A DNA stretch of 53,027 nucleotides from Clostridia bacterium (GTDB lineage: Bacteria > Bacillota > Clostridia > Christensenellales > Aristaeellaceae). The translations under genes and the position numbers were made by a program. Positions 15,392-23,794 of the stretch are shown here, in pieces. Position 1 is the stretch's first letter. The number at the start of each line of letters is the position of its first letter. Below the pieces are notes generated by a model. That model was not told the DNA's origin, made no database searches, and saw only the letters and a list, made by a program, of their open reading frames with translations. The DNA lies in NCBI GenBank assembly GCA_017431365.1, contig JAFRLF010000163.1:1-53027 (forward strand), in the 5' to 3' direction.

Positions 15392-15964
15392 ATGAAACGC
15401 CTGTTGATCTGGATCATGACGCTTGTCATCGGCCTGTCGGGTATGAGCGGCGCTCTGGCCGAGCCTCTTACGCTGACGTTTGAGACGCCCTACTTTACGC
15501 TGATGCTGCCTGAGGACTGGGAGATATACGACCCGGATCCCGAGGACAACGGTTCGGGCGAGAATATCTGGGATCTCGGCTTTGTTAGCTCCCCCGACGA
15601 GGATTATTACATCATTGAAGCCGCGATGCAGTACCTCGAGGACTGGAAAGACACTTCTCTCTGGGATGCCGACGAGGAGCAGCTTGAAGAGTATATAGAT
15701 ATAACCATGCATGATTTCGAAGACAAGGACGGCCAGTTCATCGACCTTTTTTACGCCGGCAATATCCCGTTTATCATGCTCGAGTACACGAGCCAGGACA
15801 GGGGAGACACGCTGTACGCCGACACGATGACCAACGGCTATGTGATCATGTTCTATATTTTCAAGACTTCGCTCGACACGGACAAGTACTATGACCTCAC
15901 CGAGGAAGACATCGCTCAAGTGACGCGCATTCTCGAAACCTTCCGTCCTCTGAGTCCGCAGTAA
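15392..15964 (+). CDS. Secreted protein of unknown function
   Basis: A 190-residue protein with a clean Sec signal peptide (MKRLLIWIMTLVIGLSGMSG followed by ALA-EP). The mature part starts with LTFETPYFTLMLPEDWEIYDPD, a pattern of small extracellular domains in which a beta-strand pair is followed by L-P-x-x-W; the rest is acidic and ends with LTEEDIAQVTRILETFRPL. No catalytic residues are evident. AAAGGAGG lies 11 bases before the ATG at 15392; the upstream TTG at 15365 would precede the binding site and is rejected. It ends 8 bases before the C11 peptidase gene, so the two secreted proteins are probably made together. Confidence 0.75.
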   Translation: MKRLLIWIMTLVIGLSGMSGALAEPLTLTFETPYFTLMLPEDWEIYDPDPEDNGSGENIWDLGFVSSPDEDYYIIEAAMQYLEDWKDTSLWDADEEQLEEYIDITMHDFEDKDGQFIDLFYAGNIPFIMLEYTSQDRGDTLYADTMTNGYVIMFYIFKTSLDTDKYYDLTEEDIAQVTRILETFRPLSPQ

Positions 15965-15972
15965 AAGCATTT

Positions 15973-18321
15973 ATGATGAAAAAGAGATTGATCAGCCTTT
16001 GCCTCTGCCTCTGTCTCGCCGCCTCCGGATTGCCGGGGGCGTGGGGCGAGGCGCGGCAGCTGACGGTCATGCTCTACCTCTGCGGCACTGATCTGGAGTC
16101 GCAGAACGGGCAGGCGTCGACGGACCTTCAGGAAATCGTAGCGTCCGGCGCGGCGCTCAATCCTCTGGTCGAAGTGATCGTCTGCACGGGCGGCGCTGGC
16201 GTCTGGAAGCGCTATGGCATCTCCGCTCAGGAGGTTCAGTACTACAGGGTCGTACCGGGCGGGCTTGAATTGCTGTCAGGTCGCGGAGACGTTTCAATGG
16301 GCGGTTCGGACACGCTGCGTGATTTCATTGATTACGGTTGTACGAACTATCCCGCCGATCGAATGGCGCTGATCCTCTGGGATCACGGCGCAGGTCCCGT
16401 GGGCGGCCTTTGCTGCGATGAAAACCATGGCGATGACCCGCTGACGATGAATGAGCTGTCCGACGCGCTCAAAGGCGGGCTGCACGGCAGAAAGCTCGAT
16501 ATCCTCACCTATGACGCGTGCCTGATGAACTGCATTGAGATATGCGCCCTTTCGGCCGAGTACGCGGACTACATTGTGGCCAGTCAGGAGCTGGTCTCGG
16601 GGACAGGCCTTGATTACGATACGTGGCTCAGACACGCCGCGGACAACCCCTATATCTCCGCGCGAGAACTGGCCGTCCTCATGGCGAGCACTTATATCGA
16701 CGACAATAACAGGGGTTTCCGACGCGGGTCCGCCACCATGGCGGTCATCGACGGCAGCCGCGTTGTCAGTGTGAGCCAGGCGATTGACCGCTTCGGCCTG
16801 GAAATGACGGGTCTGCTTGAAACAAATCTGCCCAGCGTCATGCGCGCGCGCAGCGGCCTGAGCTCATTCGGAGAGTTTTTGGGCAGCGACGCCTCCGATC
16901 TCGTGGACACCGGAACCGTATGCGACGCCTTTACCCCGCTTTTGCCGGAGGCATGCTCGGAACTGCGGCGCGCAGTCAGCGAAGCGGTCATTTATAACGG
17001 CGTCTGCGGCGATCTGATCGGCCGAGCAAACGGCCTTTCAATGCTCATGCCCTACGCCACGGTGCGCTACGATTCGTATATGATTCACCGGGTCTATGAT
17101 GCGGAAGAGGGCGGATATGCCGCCTTTGTGACGCAGATGACGGACGCCGTCCTTCGGCACGGCGGCGACTACGTGATGGATGCGTCCAGCCAGTCCCCGG
17201 ACAATTTCTACACGCATACGGAGGATGGCGGATATACCGGTTCCTTCGTGTCGATCTGGAATGGCTACTACGGCGATACGCTGCCCGTCGACAGCACGGA
17301 CGATGCCGCTCAGGGCAACATTTGGGCGGGCCTCAACGCCGTGTTCGGCGGCCAGGGAGAAGCGGAGGATACGCCCGCAAATGACGCTGCTCTGCCCGAC
17401 CTGTGGGCGGGCTGGGGCCCTGCCGATCAGCCGGAAGTAGCAGCGGAGCCCCTTTCTACCGGGGAACCTACGCCGGCAGCGACGGCGTTCGGCATCTGGG
17501 CGGGACATTCGACGAGCGCGCCCGAGCCCACTGCCGCTCCCGCGCCGTCCGCTGCCGGATCAACTGGAGGGAATGGCGCGCTTGGCGGCATTTGGAGCGG
17601 CCTCATTCAGACGGGGGACGATTACTATCAATCCGGTCAGGCCAATGACAACGTGCAGGCGGGCGTCAGCGATTCGGTCACGCCTGAGCAGGTCGTATCC
17701 CTGGCGAGTACGTATTTCTCTGAGGACACGGCCCTTCAGTCGATTTACACGCTTCAGTTGACGCGCAATGACCTTGACCATCTGGTGTCGGCCAGCGGCG
17801 TATTGTCCGTGTGGACGGAGCATTCCGAGATACGTCTGGGCGATATCGGTGAGACGATCATCGACTGGTCGACAGGAATGGTCTATTCGATGTTCGACGG
17901 CACCTGGCCCATGCTGGACGGCCGCCTAGTGAGGGCGGAACGCCTTTACATCAATGCGGACGGTTCGGGGCGCTTTGTCATACCGGTCAAGATTGACGGC
18001 CAGCGCATGTATCTGGTGGCCAGTCAGTCAGACAAGGGAGATATTTCCATCCTCGGAGCGACCCAGGGTTACGACGCGAACGGTTACGCGATACGCGGCT
18101 ATCAGGCGCTGACACCCGGGATGCGCGTCGAGCCGCTCCTGACAGAAGTCATGGAGGACGGGACGGAAATCGAATACGCGCAGGACGCCGTCATCGTGCC
18201 GTCAGAGGGCCTGAAGCTCGCCTGGGGCGAGCTGCCTCCGGGAAATTACGCTCACTGCTTCGCTCTCGTGGACCTGTCTGGCGGCGTACAGTACACGCAG
18301 AGCGCGACGATCAGACCTTGA
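15973..18321 (+). CDS. Secreted clostripain-family (C11) cysteine peptidase
   Basis: Extracellular cysteine peptidase, 782 residues. Signal peptide MMKKRLISLCLCLCLAASG with A-W-G-E-A after it. The C11 domain covers about residues 28-400: VMLYLCGTDLES, catalytic His138 in ALILWDHGAG, catalytic Cys183 in TYDACLM. The family prefers Arg or Lys at P1 and matures by self-cleavage. A low-complexity linker of about 150 residues (about 400-560), rich in P, A, T and G, contains four W-[AS]-G motifs (W451, W478, W509, W541). The C-terminal 220 residues form a separate domain (LTRNDLDHLVSASGVLSVWTEHSEIRLGD) that looks like a beta-rich binding domain and is not recognised. The start lacks a good ribosome binding site; coupling to the preceding gene is likely. 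Confidence 0.9.
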   Translation: MMKKRLISLCLCLCLAASGLPGAWGEARQLTVMLYLCGTDLESQNGQASTDLQEIVASGAALNPLVEVIVCTGGAGVWKRYGISAQEVQYYRVVPGGLELLSGRGDVSMGGSDTLRDFIDYGCTNYPADRMALILWDHGAGPVGGLCCDENHGDDPLTMNELSDALKGGLHGRKLDILTYDACLMNCIEICALSAEYADYIVASQELVSGTGLDYDTWLRHAADNPYISARELAVLMASTYIDDNNRGFRRGSATMAVIDGSRVVSVSQAIDRFGLEMTGLLETNLPSVMRARSGLSSFGEFLGSDASDLVDTGTVCDAFTPLLPEACSELRRAVSEAVIYNGVCGDLIGRANGLSMLMPYATVRYDSYMIHRVYDAEEGGYAAFVTQMTDAVLRHGGDYVMDASSQSPDNFYTHTEDGGYTGSFVSIWNGYYGDTLPVDSTDDAAQGNIWAGLNAVFGGQGEAEDTPANDAALPDLWAGWGPADQPEVAAEPLSTGEPTPAATAFGIWAGHSTSAPEPTAAPAPSAAGSTGGNGALGGIWSGLIQTGDDYYQSGQANDNVQAGVSDSVTPEQVVSLASTYFSEDTALQSIYTLQLTRNDLDHLVSASGVLSVWTEHSEIRLGDIGETIIDWSTGMVYSMFDGTWPMLDGRLVRAERLYINADGSGRFVIPVKIDGQRMYLVASQSDKGDISILGATQGYDANGYAIRGYQALTPGMRVEPLLTEVMEDGTEIEYAQDAVIVPSEGLKLAWGELPPGNYAHCFALVDLSGGVQYTQSATIRP

Positions 18322-18331
18322 AAGAGAGATC

Positions 18332-19021
18332 ATGCGGATGTATAAAGGGGCTATTTTTGATCTGGACGGCACGCTGCTCAACACGCTGGACGACCTGACG
18401 GCCAGCGTTCAATGGGCCATGACGGATATGGGGCTCAAGCCCTGTTCGCGGGAACAGGTCAGGGATTATATTGGCAGCGGCGCTCTCGTCCTATGCAGGC
18501 GATGCCTGGGCGAGAATGCGGACGAGAGCACTCTTAAGGAGCTGCTGTCGCGTTTTCAGGCGCATTACAGGGAGCATCTCCGCGACAAAACGGCGCCGTT
18601 TCCGGGGATATTGGAGCTTCTTCATGGCATGAAGGAAAAGGGTGTCAAGCGGGGCGTTGTGTCGAACAAATTTTCCGCGGCGGCTCAGGCCGTATGCGCG
18701 TTCTATTTCCCGGATCTGATGGACGCAGTCGTGGGAGAAGAGCCGGGCGTGGCCATAAAGCCCGCGCCGGACAGCCTGCTTGCCGTCATGCGCCGCTTTG
18801 GCCTTACGCCCGACGAATGCGTCATGATCGGCGATTCGCCTCAGGATATCATAGCGGCACGGCGCGCGGGATGTCTGAGCGTCGGCGTGACGTGGGGTTA
18901 TCGTTCGCGGTCTGTCCTTGAGGAGGCCGGTGCGGACCGAATCATCGACAAAGCGTCTGACTTGTGGATCATTCTGGGTATGCCCGCGCCCATAACTGAA
19001 GCGGAGACTGTTCTATCTTAA
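18332..19021 (+). CDS. HAD-family phosphatase, phosphoglycolate phosphatase-like
   Basis: Cytoplasmic phosphate-monoester hydrolase of the HAD superfamily, 229 residues. Motif I FDLDGTLLNTLDDL near residue 9 (two catalytic Asp), cap domain with DYIGSGALVLCRRCLG, motif II SNK near 111, motif III Lys in IKPAPDSLL near 145, motif IV MIGDSPQDIIAARRAG near 166. This set matches Gph-type phosphoglycolate phosphatases, but family members act on many sugar phosphates, so the substrate is open. It starts 10 bases after the peptidase stop with only AGAGAG upstream. No terminator is obvious behind it. Confidence 0.88.
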   Translation: MRMYKGAIFDLDGTLLNTLDDLTASVQWAMTDMGLKPCSREQVRDYIGSGALVLCRRCLGENADESTLKELLSRFQAHYREHLRDKTAPFPGILELLHGMKEKGVKRGVVSNKFSAAAQAVCAFYFPDLMDAVVGEEPGVAIKPAPDSLLAVMRRFGLTPDECVMIGDSPQDIIAARRAGCLSVGVTWGYRSRSVLEEAGADRIIDKASDLWIILGMPAPITEAETVLS

Positions 19022-19186
19022 ACGAAGGCTAACTAAAAAAGACATTGGTCTGTAAATGATTTCAATGAAGTGGGGTATTGGGTGCCGCGCGACTGAGCGA
19101 TTCGGCAAATCATACAAGATGCGTTATTCTCGGAACAAGGTACATCGTCACACGGCAAAGACGGCTTTGAAGGGATGGATGAAGAC

Positions 19187-20290
19187 ATGAAAGTTGTTCT
19201 GGATCACCTGACGAAACGTTTCCCGAACCGAAACCGAAAGATTAAGACCGAAGTCGTCGCTGTGGATGACTTCACCTTTGAGATTCCCGACGGGAAACTG
19301 GTCGGTTTGCTGGGACCGTCCGGCTGCGGTAAGAGCACGACGCTCAATCTCATCTGCGGGCTTGAAAAACCGACTTCCGGTCGGATTTACTTCGGGGACG
19401 ACGACGTGACCAACCTGCCGCCGGAACTGCGCGGCGTGGGCATGGTTTTTCAGAATTACGCCCTTTATCCGCATCTGACGGTGCTGGAGAATATTCTGTT
19501 CCCCCTGGAGAACCTGAAGGGTGACAAGCGCCTCTCCAAAGAAGCCATGAGATCGCGTGCATTGGAAGCCGCGCATCTCGTGCAGATCGACGCTCTTTTG
19601 GAGCGGCGGCCGGCGCAGATGTCGGGCGGACAGCAGCAGCGCGTGGCGATTGCGCGGGCTCTGGTCAAGATGCCGCGCGTGCTTCTGTTGGACGAACCTC
19701 TTTCCAATCTTGACGCGCGCCTGCGCCTGCAGACCCGTGAAGAAATTCGCCGCATTCAGCGGGAGACGGGCATTACGACGGTCTTTGTCACGCACGATCA
19801 GGAGGAAGCCATGAGCATATCCGACGTCATCGTCGTGATGGAGAAGGGCGTGCTTCAGCAGATCGGAAAGCCCCAGTCAGTTTACGACGATCCGACAAAC
19901 CTCTTCGTCGCGAAGTTCCTTGGCACGCCGCCCATCGACGTCTTTAACGGGGAGATCCGCGGCGGCCTTTTGTACCTGGGAAAGGACGCGGTGCTGCCCG
20001 TCGCCGGATACCGCGAGGGCAAGGTAACCGTGGGAATACGCCCTGAGGGCTTCGTTCCCGACGAGAAGGGGCCTCTTTGCTGCCGGCTTGTGGGCGTTGA
20101 AGTCATGGGAAGGGATACGAGCGTCGTAGCCGCTCACCCGGCTCTGACGACGAATACCATGCGCGCGATCGTGGACACGGACTCTGGCGTCGATCCCAAC
20201 GCGCTCGAGGTACGCTTTTCTCTGAAGAGCAGGAAGGTCTGCCTCTTTGACGCTGAGACCGGCGCGCGCCTTTACGCGCCGACCGTGTAA
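19187..20290 (+). CDS. Sugar ABC transporter ATP-binding protein (MsmK/UgpC/MalK type)
   Basis: Energises a carbohydrate importer at the inner face of the membrane. Walker A GPSGCGKST near residue 40, Q-loop FQNYALYPHLTV near 83, signature MSGGQQQRVAIARAL near 145, Walker B VLLLDEPLSNLD near 165, H-loop VTHDQEEA near 200, followed by a C-terminal TOBE/regulatory domain of about 120 residues with VTVGIRPEGF. This C-terminus is typical of CUT1 importers and of shared MsmX-like ATPases. The ATG at 19175 directly abuts GAAGGG, so it has no spacing; the ATG at 19187 is preferred. The 150 bases before the gene show no convincing promoter. Permease genes follow at once. It may also serve the lpl-like permeases at 32-34 kb, which lack an ATPase gene. 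Confidence 0.93.
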   Translation: MKVVLDHLTKRFPNRNRKIKTEVVAVDDFTFEIPDGKLVGLLGPSGCGKSTTLNLICGLEKPTSGRIYFGDDDVTNLPPELRGVGMVFQNYALYPHLTVLENILFPLENLKGDKRLSKEAMRSRALEAAHLVQIDALLERRPAQMSGGQQQRVAIARALVKMPRVLLLDEPLSNLDARLRLQTREEIRRIQRETGITTVFVTHDQEEAMSISDVIVVMEKGVLQQIGKPQSVYDDPTNLFVAKFLGTPPIDVFNGEIRGGLLYLGKDAVLPVAGYREGKVTVGIRPEGFVPDEKGPLCCRLVGVEVMGRDTSVVAAHPALTTNTMRAIVDTDSGVDPNALEVRFSLKSRKVCLFDAETGARLYAPTV

Positions 20291-20306
20291 AGCGAGGGGC
20301 CGCGCT

Positions 20307-21197
20307 ATGAAACAAAACAATCTAAAAGGGTGGCTATATCTGCTGCCCGCCATCGCTTTTCTCGGCCTGTTTATGGTGTATCCGCTGGTGGACGTGCTCG
20401 TTTACTCCTTCGAGGAAGGGTATAACTTCGCGTCCCAGACGGACATGGGCACAGGGCTTTATAACTATTCGTACGTCCTGCACGATCCATACTTTATGCA
20501 GGCCGTGAAGAACACCTTCATTCTGGTCATCATCACAGTGCCCCTGTCGACGGGCTTTGCGCTTGTGATTTCCCTGGCGCTATCATCCATCAAAAAGCTG
20601 CGCGACGCTTTCCAGACCATATACTTTTTGCCCTATGTGACAAATACCCTGGCCGTAGGTCTTGTGTTTATGGTACTTTTCAAGCGAACGGATTACACCG
20701 AGGGTATGGTCAACCTGCTCATCAACTGGTTTGGCGGAGAATCCGTCGACTTTATCGACGGTCCTTACTGGGCGAAGATGTTCGTCATGTGTTTCTATAC
20801 GATCTGGGTTGTACTGCCTTTCAAGATCCTGATCCTCACGAGCGCGCTGGCATCGGTCAACCCGGATTACTACAAGGTGGCGCAGGTGGACGCGACGCCC
20901 CGGTGGCGCGTGTTTACGCGCATCACGCTGCCGATGATCTCGCCCATGCTGTTTTATCTGATTATTACGGGCTTCATCGGCGCGTTCAAGGCGTATTCCG
21001 ACGAGGTCGCCCTCTTCGGCACTAACCTCAACGCGGCGGGCATGAACACCATCGTCGGCTATGTCTATGACATGCTCTACGGCGACAGCGGCGGCTATCC
21101 CTCCTACGCGGCGGCGGCGGCGCTCATTCTGTTTGCCATCGTGCTGACGATCACTGTCATCAATCTCCTGGTGTCCAACCGCCGGGTCAAAATATGA
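20307..21197 (+). CDS. Sugar ABC transporter permease (MalF/UgpA family)
   Basis: One of two membrane subunits of a CUT1 importer, 296 residues with six predicted helices. LKGWLYLLPAIAFLGLFMVYPLVDVLVYSF opens the protein as in UgpA. The EAA-type coupling loop reads NPDYYKVAQVDATPRWRVFTRITLPMISP near residue 190, an acceptable variant in which EAA is replaced by YKVA. The longer frame from 20247 overlaps the ATPase gene; the ATG at 20307 with GAGGGG upstream is the likely start, 16 bases past the ATPase stop. Ends 14 bases before the partner permease. Confidence 0.92.
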   Translation: MKQNNLKGWLYLLPAIAFLGLFMVYPLVDVLVYSFEEGYNFASQTDMGTGLYNYSYVLHDPYFMQAVKNTFILVIITVPLSTGFALVISLALSSIKKLRDAFQTIYFLPYVTNTLAVGLVFMVLFKRTDYTEGMVNLLINWFGGESVDFIDGPYWAKMFVMCFYTIWVVLPFKILILTSALASVNPDYYKVAQVDATPRWRVFTRITLPMISPMLFYLIITGFIGAFKAYSDEVALFGTNLNAAGMNTIVGYVYDMLYGDSGGYPSYAAAAALILFAIVLTITVINLLVSNRRVKI

Positions 21198-21211
21198 GGG
21201 AGGTGTGTGCG

Positions 21212-22105
21212 ATGTCGAAGACCTCAGAAGTGTCGTCACAGAAGGTGTATGATCAGGCAGCCCGCGCTCACCGTATCCGCAGCGGCGTTGCCAAGACGCT
21301 TATTTATCTTTTGCTGGGGCTGTGGGCGCTCATGGTACTGTTCCCGTTTTACTGGATGGTGCTGACCTCCGTGAAGGATTACGCGGCCTATAACGCGGAG
21401 TACGTGCCCCGGTTTTATACGCTTTCGCCGACGATTGAGAACTATGTCTCCGCGTTTACCACGGTTTCGCTCGGACGGTATTTCCTGAACACGTTGATTT
21501 TTACGCTGCTGACCACGGGGATCATGCTGGTCGTGGTCGTACTGGCGGCTTTTGGCTTCGCGCGGCTTGAATTCAGGGGAAAGAATCTGGTCTTTACTCT
21601 GTTCCTCGCCCTGATGATGATTCCCACGGAGCTGGTCGTGATAACGAATTTCGTCACCATCACGAATTGGGGCCTGAGAAACACCTTCCTCGGCCTTATC
21701 TTGCCGTCGGTGACCAGCGTGTTTTACATCTACCTGCTCGAGGAGAATTTCGAGCAGATACCGGACAGCCTGTACAAGGCGGCCAAGGTGGACGGCACGT
21801 CCGACATTAAGTACCTTCTCAAGGTGATGCTGCCCATCAGTCAGCCCACCATCGTGACGATAACGATCCTCAAGGTCATCGAGTGCTGGAACAGCTATGT
21901 CTGGCCCCGCCTCATCACCGATAACGAGAAGTACTTCCTCGTATCCAACGGCATTCAGGAGATCCGTGAAAACGGCTTTGGCCGTGAGAACATCCCCGCG
22001 ATGATGGCCGCGGTGGTTGTCATCTCCATTCCGCTGATCGTCCTGTTCCTGATATTCCACAAGAAGATCATGGTTGGCGTGTCGAGAGGGGGCACCAAGG
22101 GATGA
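21212..22105 (+). CDS. Sugar ABC transporter permease (MalG/UgpE family)
   Basis: Second membrane subunit, 297 residues. A basic N-terminal tail precedes the first helix (TLIYLLLGLWALMVLFPFYWMVLTSVKD). The coupling loop near residue 190 reads PDSLYKAAKVDGTSDIKYLLKVMLPISQP, a good EAA match. Starts at an ATG with GGGAGGT 7 bases upstream; the ATG at 21194 overlapping the previous stop has no binding site. Ends four bases inside the binding-protein gene (ATGA overlap). The gene order ATPase-permease-permease-binding protein is unusual in that the binding protein comes last. Confidence 0.92.
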   Translation: MSKTSEVSSQKVYDQAARAHRIRSGVAKTLIYLLLGLWALMVLFPFYWMVLTSVKDYAAYNAEYVPRFYTLSPTIENYVSAFTTVSLGRYFLNTLIFTLLTTGIMLVVVVLAAFGFARLEFRGKNLVFTLFLALMMIPTELVVITNFVTITNWGLRNTFLGLILPSVTSVFYIYLLEENFEQIPDSLYKAAKVDGTSDIKYLLKVMLPISQPTIVTITILKVIECWNSYVWPRLITDNEKYFLVSNGIQEIRENGFGRENIPAMMAAVVVISIPLIVLFLIFHKKIMVGVSRGGTKG

Positions 22106-23697
22106 AAAGTGCGAAGCGCATCCTGTGCGCGCTGACGGCGCTGTGGCTCTGTGTCCTGCTGACCGGGTGCCACGGGGCGACAAACCGCGTCGGCGTGACC
22201 GTGCCGGATCGGCTCGACGAGACAAAGACCTATGAACTGACGTTCTGGGCCAAGAACGATACGAACAAAAAACAGGTCGAGACGTATCAAAAGGCCATCG
22301 AAGAGTTTCAGAACCTGTATCCCAACGTGAAGGTGAACATGCGCCTGTATACCGACTACGGTACGATTTACAACGACGTCATTACCAACATCGCCACAGA
22401 CACGACGCCGAACGTCTGCATCACCTATCCGGATCACGTTGCGACGTATCTGACGGGCGCGAACGTCGTCGCGCCGCTGGATTCTCTGATGGCGGACGAG
22501 CGCTACGGCCTTGGGGGAAGCGAGCTGCGCTTCGACGGCCCCGCCGCTGAGGAGATCGTCCCTCAGTTTCTCGGTGAGTGCCGGATCGGCGGAACGACTT
22601 ACGCCATGCCGTTTATGCGCTCGACAGAAGCCCTTTACGTCAACGCCGACATGGTCGAGGCACTAGGGTATGAGCTCCCCGAAGTGATGACGTGGAATTT
22701 CATATGGGAAGTGTCCGAGGCTGCCGCCCGCAAGGATGAGAACGGCGTCTACGCCATCAACGGACAGCAGGTCATGATCCCCTTCATCTATAAGTCGACT
22801 GACAACATGATGATCCAGATGCTCCGCCAGAAGGGCGCGGAGTACTCCACGGAGGGAGGAGACGTCCTCATCTTCAACGACGTCACGAAGGATATTCTGA
22901 TGGATATCGCCTCGCACGTCAGTAAGGGCGCGTTTTCCACATTCAAGATTTCGAGCTATCCGGCCAATTTCCTGAACGCCGGACAATGCGTTTTCGCCAT
23001 CGATTCGACGGCCGGCGCAACATGGATGGGGTCGGACGCGCCGCTCAGCGACCTGCACGCAGACCAGATATTCGATTTTCACTGCGTCTGCATGCCCATT
23101 CCTCAGTTTGATCCGGAGCGTCCACAAATGATCTCCCAGGGTCCCAGCATGTGCCTGTTCAGCAAAAAAGACCCGCATGAGGTTCTGTACAGTTGGCTGT
23201 TCATGCAATATCTGCTGACCGACGGCGTTCAGATCAGCTACGCGGAGACGGAGGGTTATGTCCCCGTGACCCTGAAGGCGCAGAATACCCCTGAGTATCA
23301 GGATTACCTGTCTCGGGCGGGGGAAGATAATTTCACCTACTATGACATCAAGATCCAGGCCAGCCGCCTGCTCCTTGAGAACATGGAGAATACCTTCGTC
23401 ACGCCGGTGTTCAACGGCTCGGCATCGCTGCGTGACGCAGCGGGCCAGATGATCGAAGAAGTGACTAAGTCAACTCGACGGAAGAAGACGGTGGACGATT
23501 CCTTTATCGACAAGCTGTACTCCGACATGAACGCCCTGTACAGGCTCGATCAGATCGGCAGCAGCGCAGGTCAGACAAAGGCGGACTTGGGACCTCTGCC
23601 GGGAACGGCCCGGGCTTTGCTCATTGCGCTCGGCACAGCGTGGGCGCTAATCATCGTTTATGTCGTGGTCCAAAGGAGAAAATCCCGTCCGCAGTGA
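22102..23697 (+). CDS. Extracellular sugar-binding lipoprotein with extra C-terminal membrane helix
   Basis: Captures the sugar for the adjacent permeases. N-terminal lipoprotein signal with lipobox L-L-T-G-C (Cys near residue 23). The mature domain starts YELTFWAKNDTNKKQVETYQKAIEEFQNLYP and has the family 1 solute-binding fold pattern (RSTEALYVNADMVEALGYELP, MPIPQFDP, SYAETEGYVPVT). After residue about 495 comes a clear hydrophobic helix (ARALLIALGTAWALIIVYVVV) ending in basic QRRKSRPQ. A second membrane anchor at the C-terminus is not typical of sugar-binding proteins. It overlaps the upstream permease gene by four bases and is followed by a strong terminator hairpin. Confidence 0.92.
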   Translation: MKSAKRILCALTALWLCVLLTGCHGATNRVGVTVPDRLDETKTYELTFWAKNDTNKKQVETYQKAIEEFQNLYPNVKVNMRLYTDYGTIYNDVITNIATDTTPNVCITYPDHVATYLTGANVVAPLDSLMADERYGLGGSELRFDGPAAEEIVPQFLGECRIGGTTYAMPFMRSTEALYVNADMVEALGYELPEVMTWNFIWEVSEAAARKDENGVYAINGQQVMIPFIYKSTDNMMIQMLRQKGAEYSTEGGDVLIFNDVTKDILMDIASHVSKGAFSTFKISSYPANFLNAGQCVFAIDSTAGATWMGSDAPLSDLHADQIFDFHCVCMPIPQFDPERPQMISQGPSMCLFSKKDPHEVLYSWLFMQYLLTDGVQISYAETEGYVPVTLKAQNTPEYQDYLSRAGEDNFTYYDIKIQASRLLLENMENTFVTPVFNGSASLRDAAGQMIEEVTKSTRRKKTVDDSFIDKLYSDMNALYRLDQIGSSAGQTKADLGPLPGTARALLIALGTAWALIIVYVVVQRRKSRPQ

Positions 23698-23726
23698 TTC
23701 TGCATAACACGACTATGCCGTCATAA

Positions 23727-23772
23727 AAGGGGCTGTCTCAAATGCCTGAAAAGGCGTATGAGACAGCCCCTT
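23727..23772. terminator. Bidirectional terminator between convergent genes
   Basis: Perfect 14-base arms AAGGGGCTGTCTCA / TGAGACAGCCCCTT around an 18-base loop that itself folds (GCCT/AGGC). On the minus strand it is followed by TTTTA; on the plus strand the T run is poor. It separates the plus-strand importer from the minus-strand fusion gene. Confidence 0.85.
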
Positions 23773-23794
23773 GAGTTTGGCGTTGACGGTTAGC

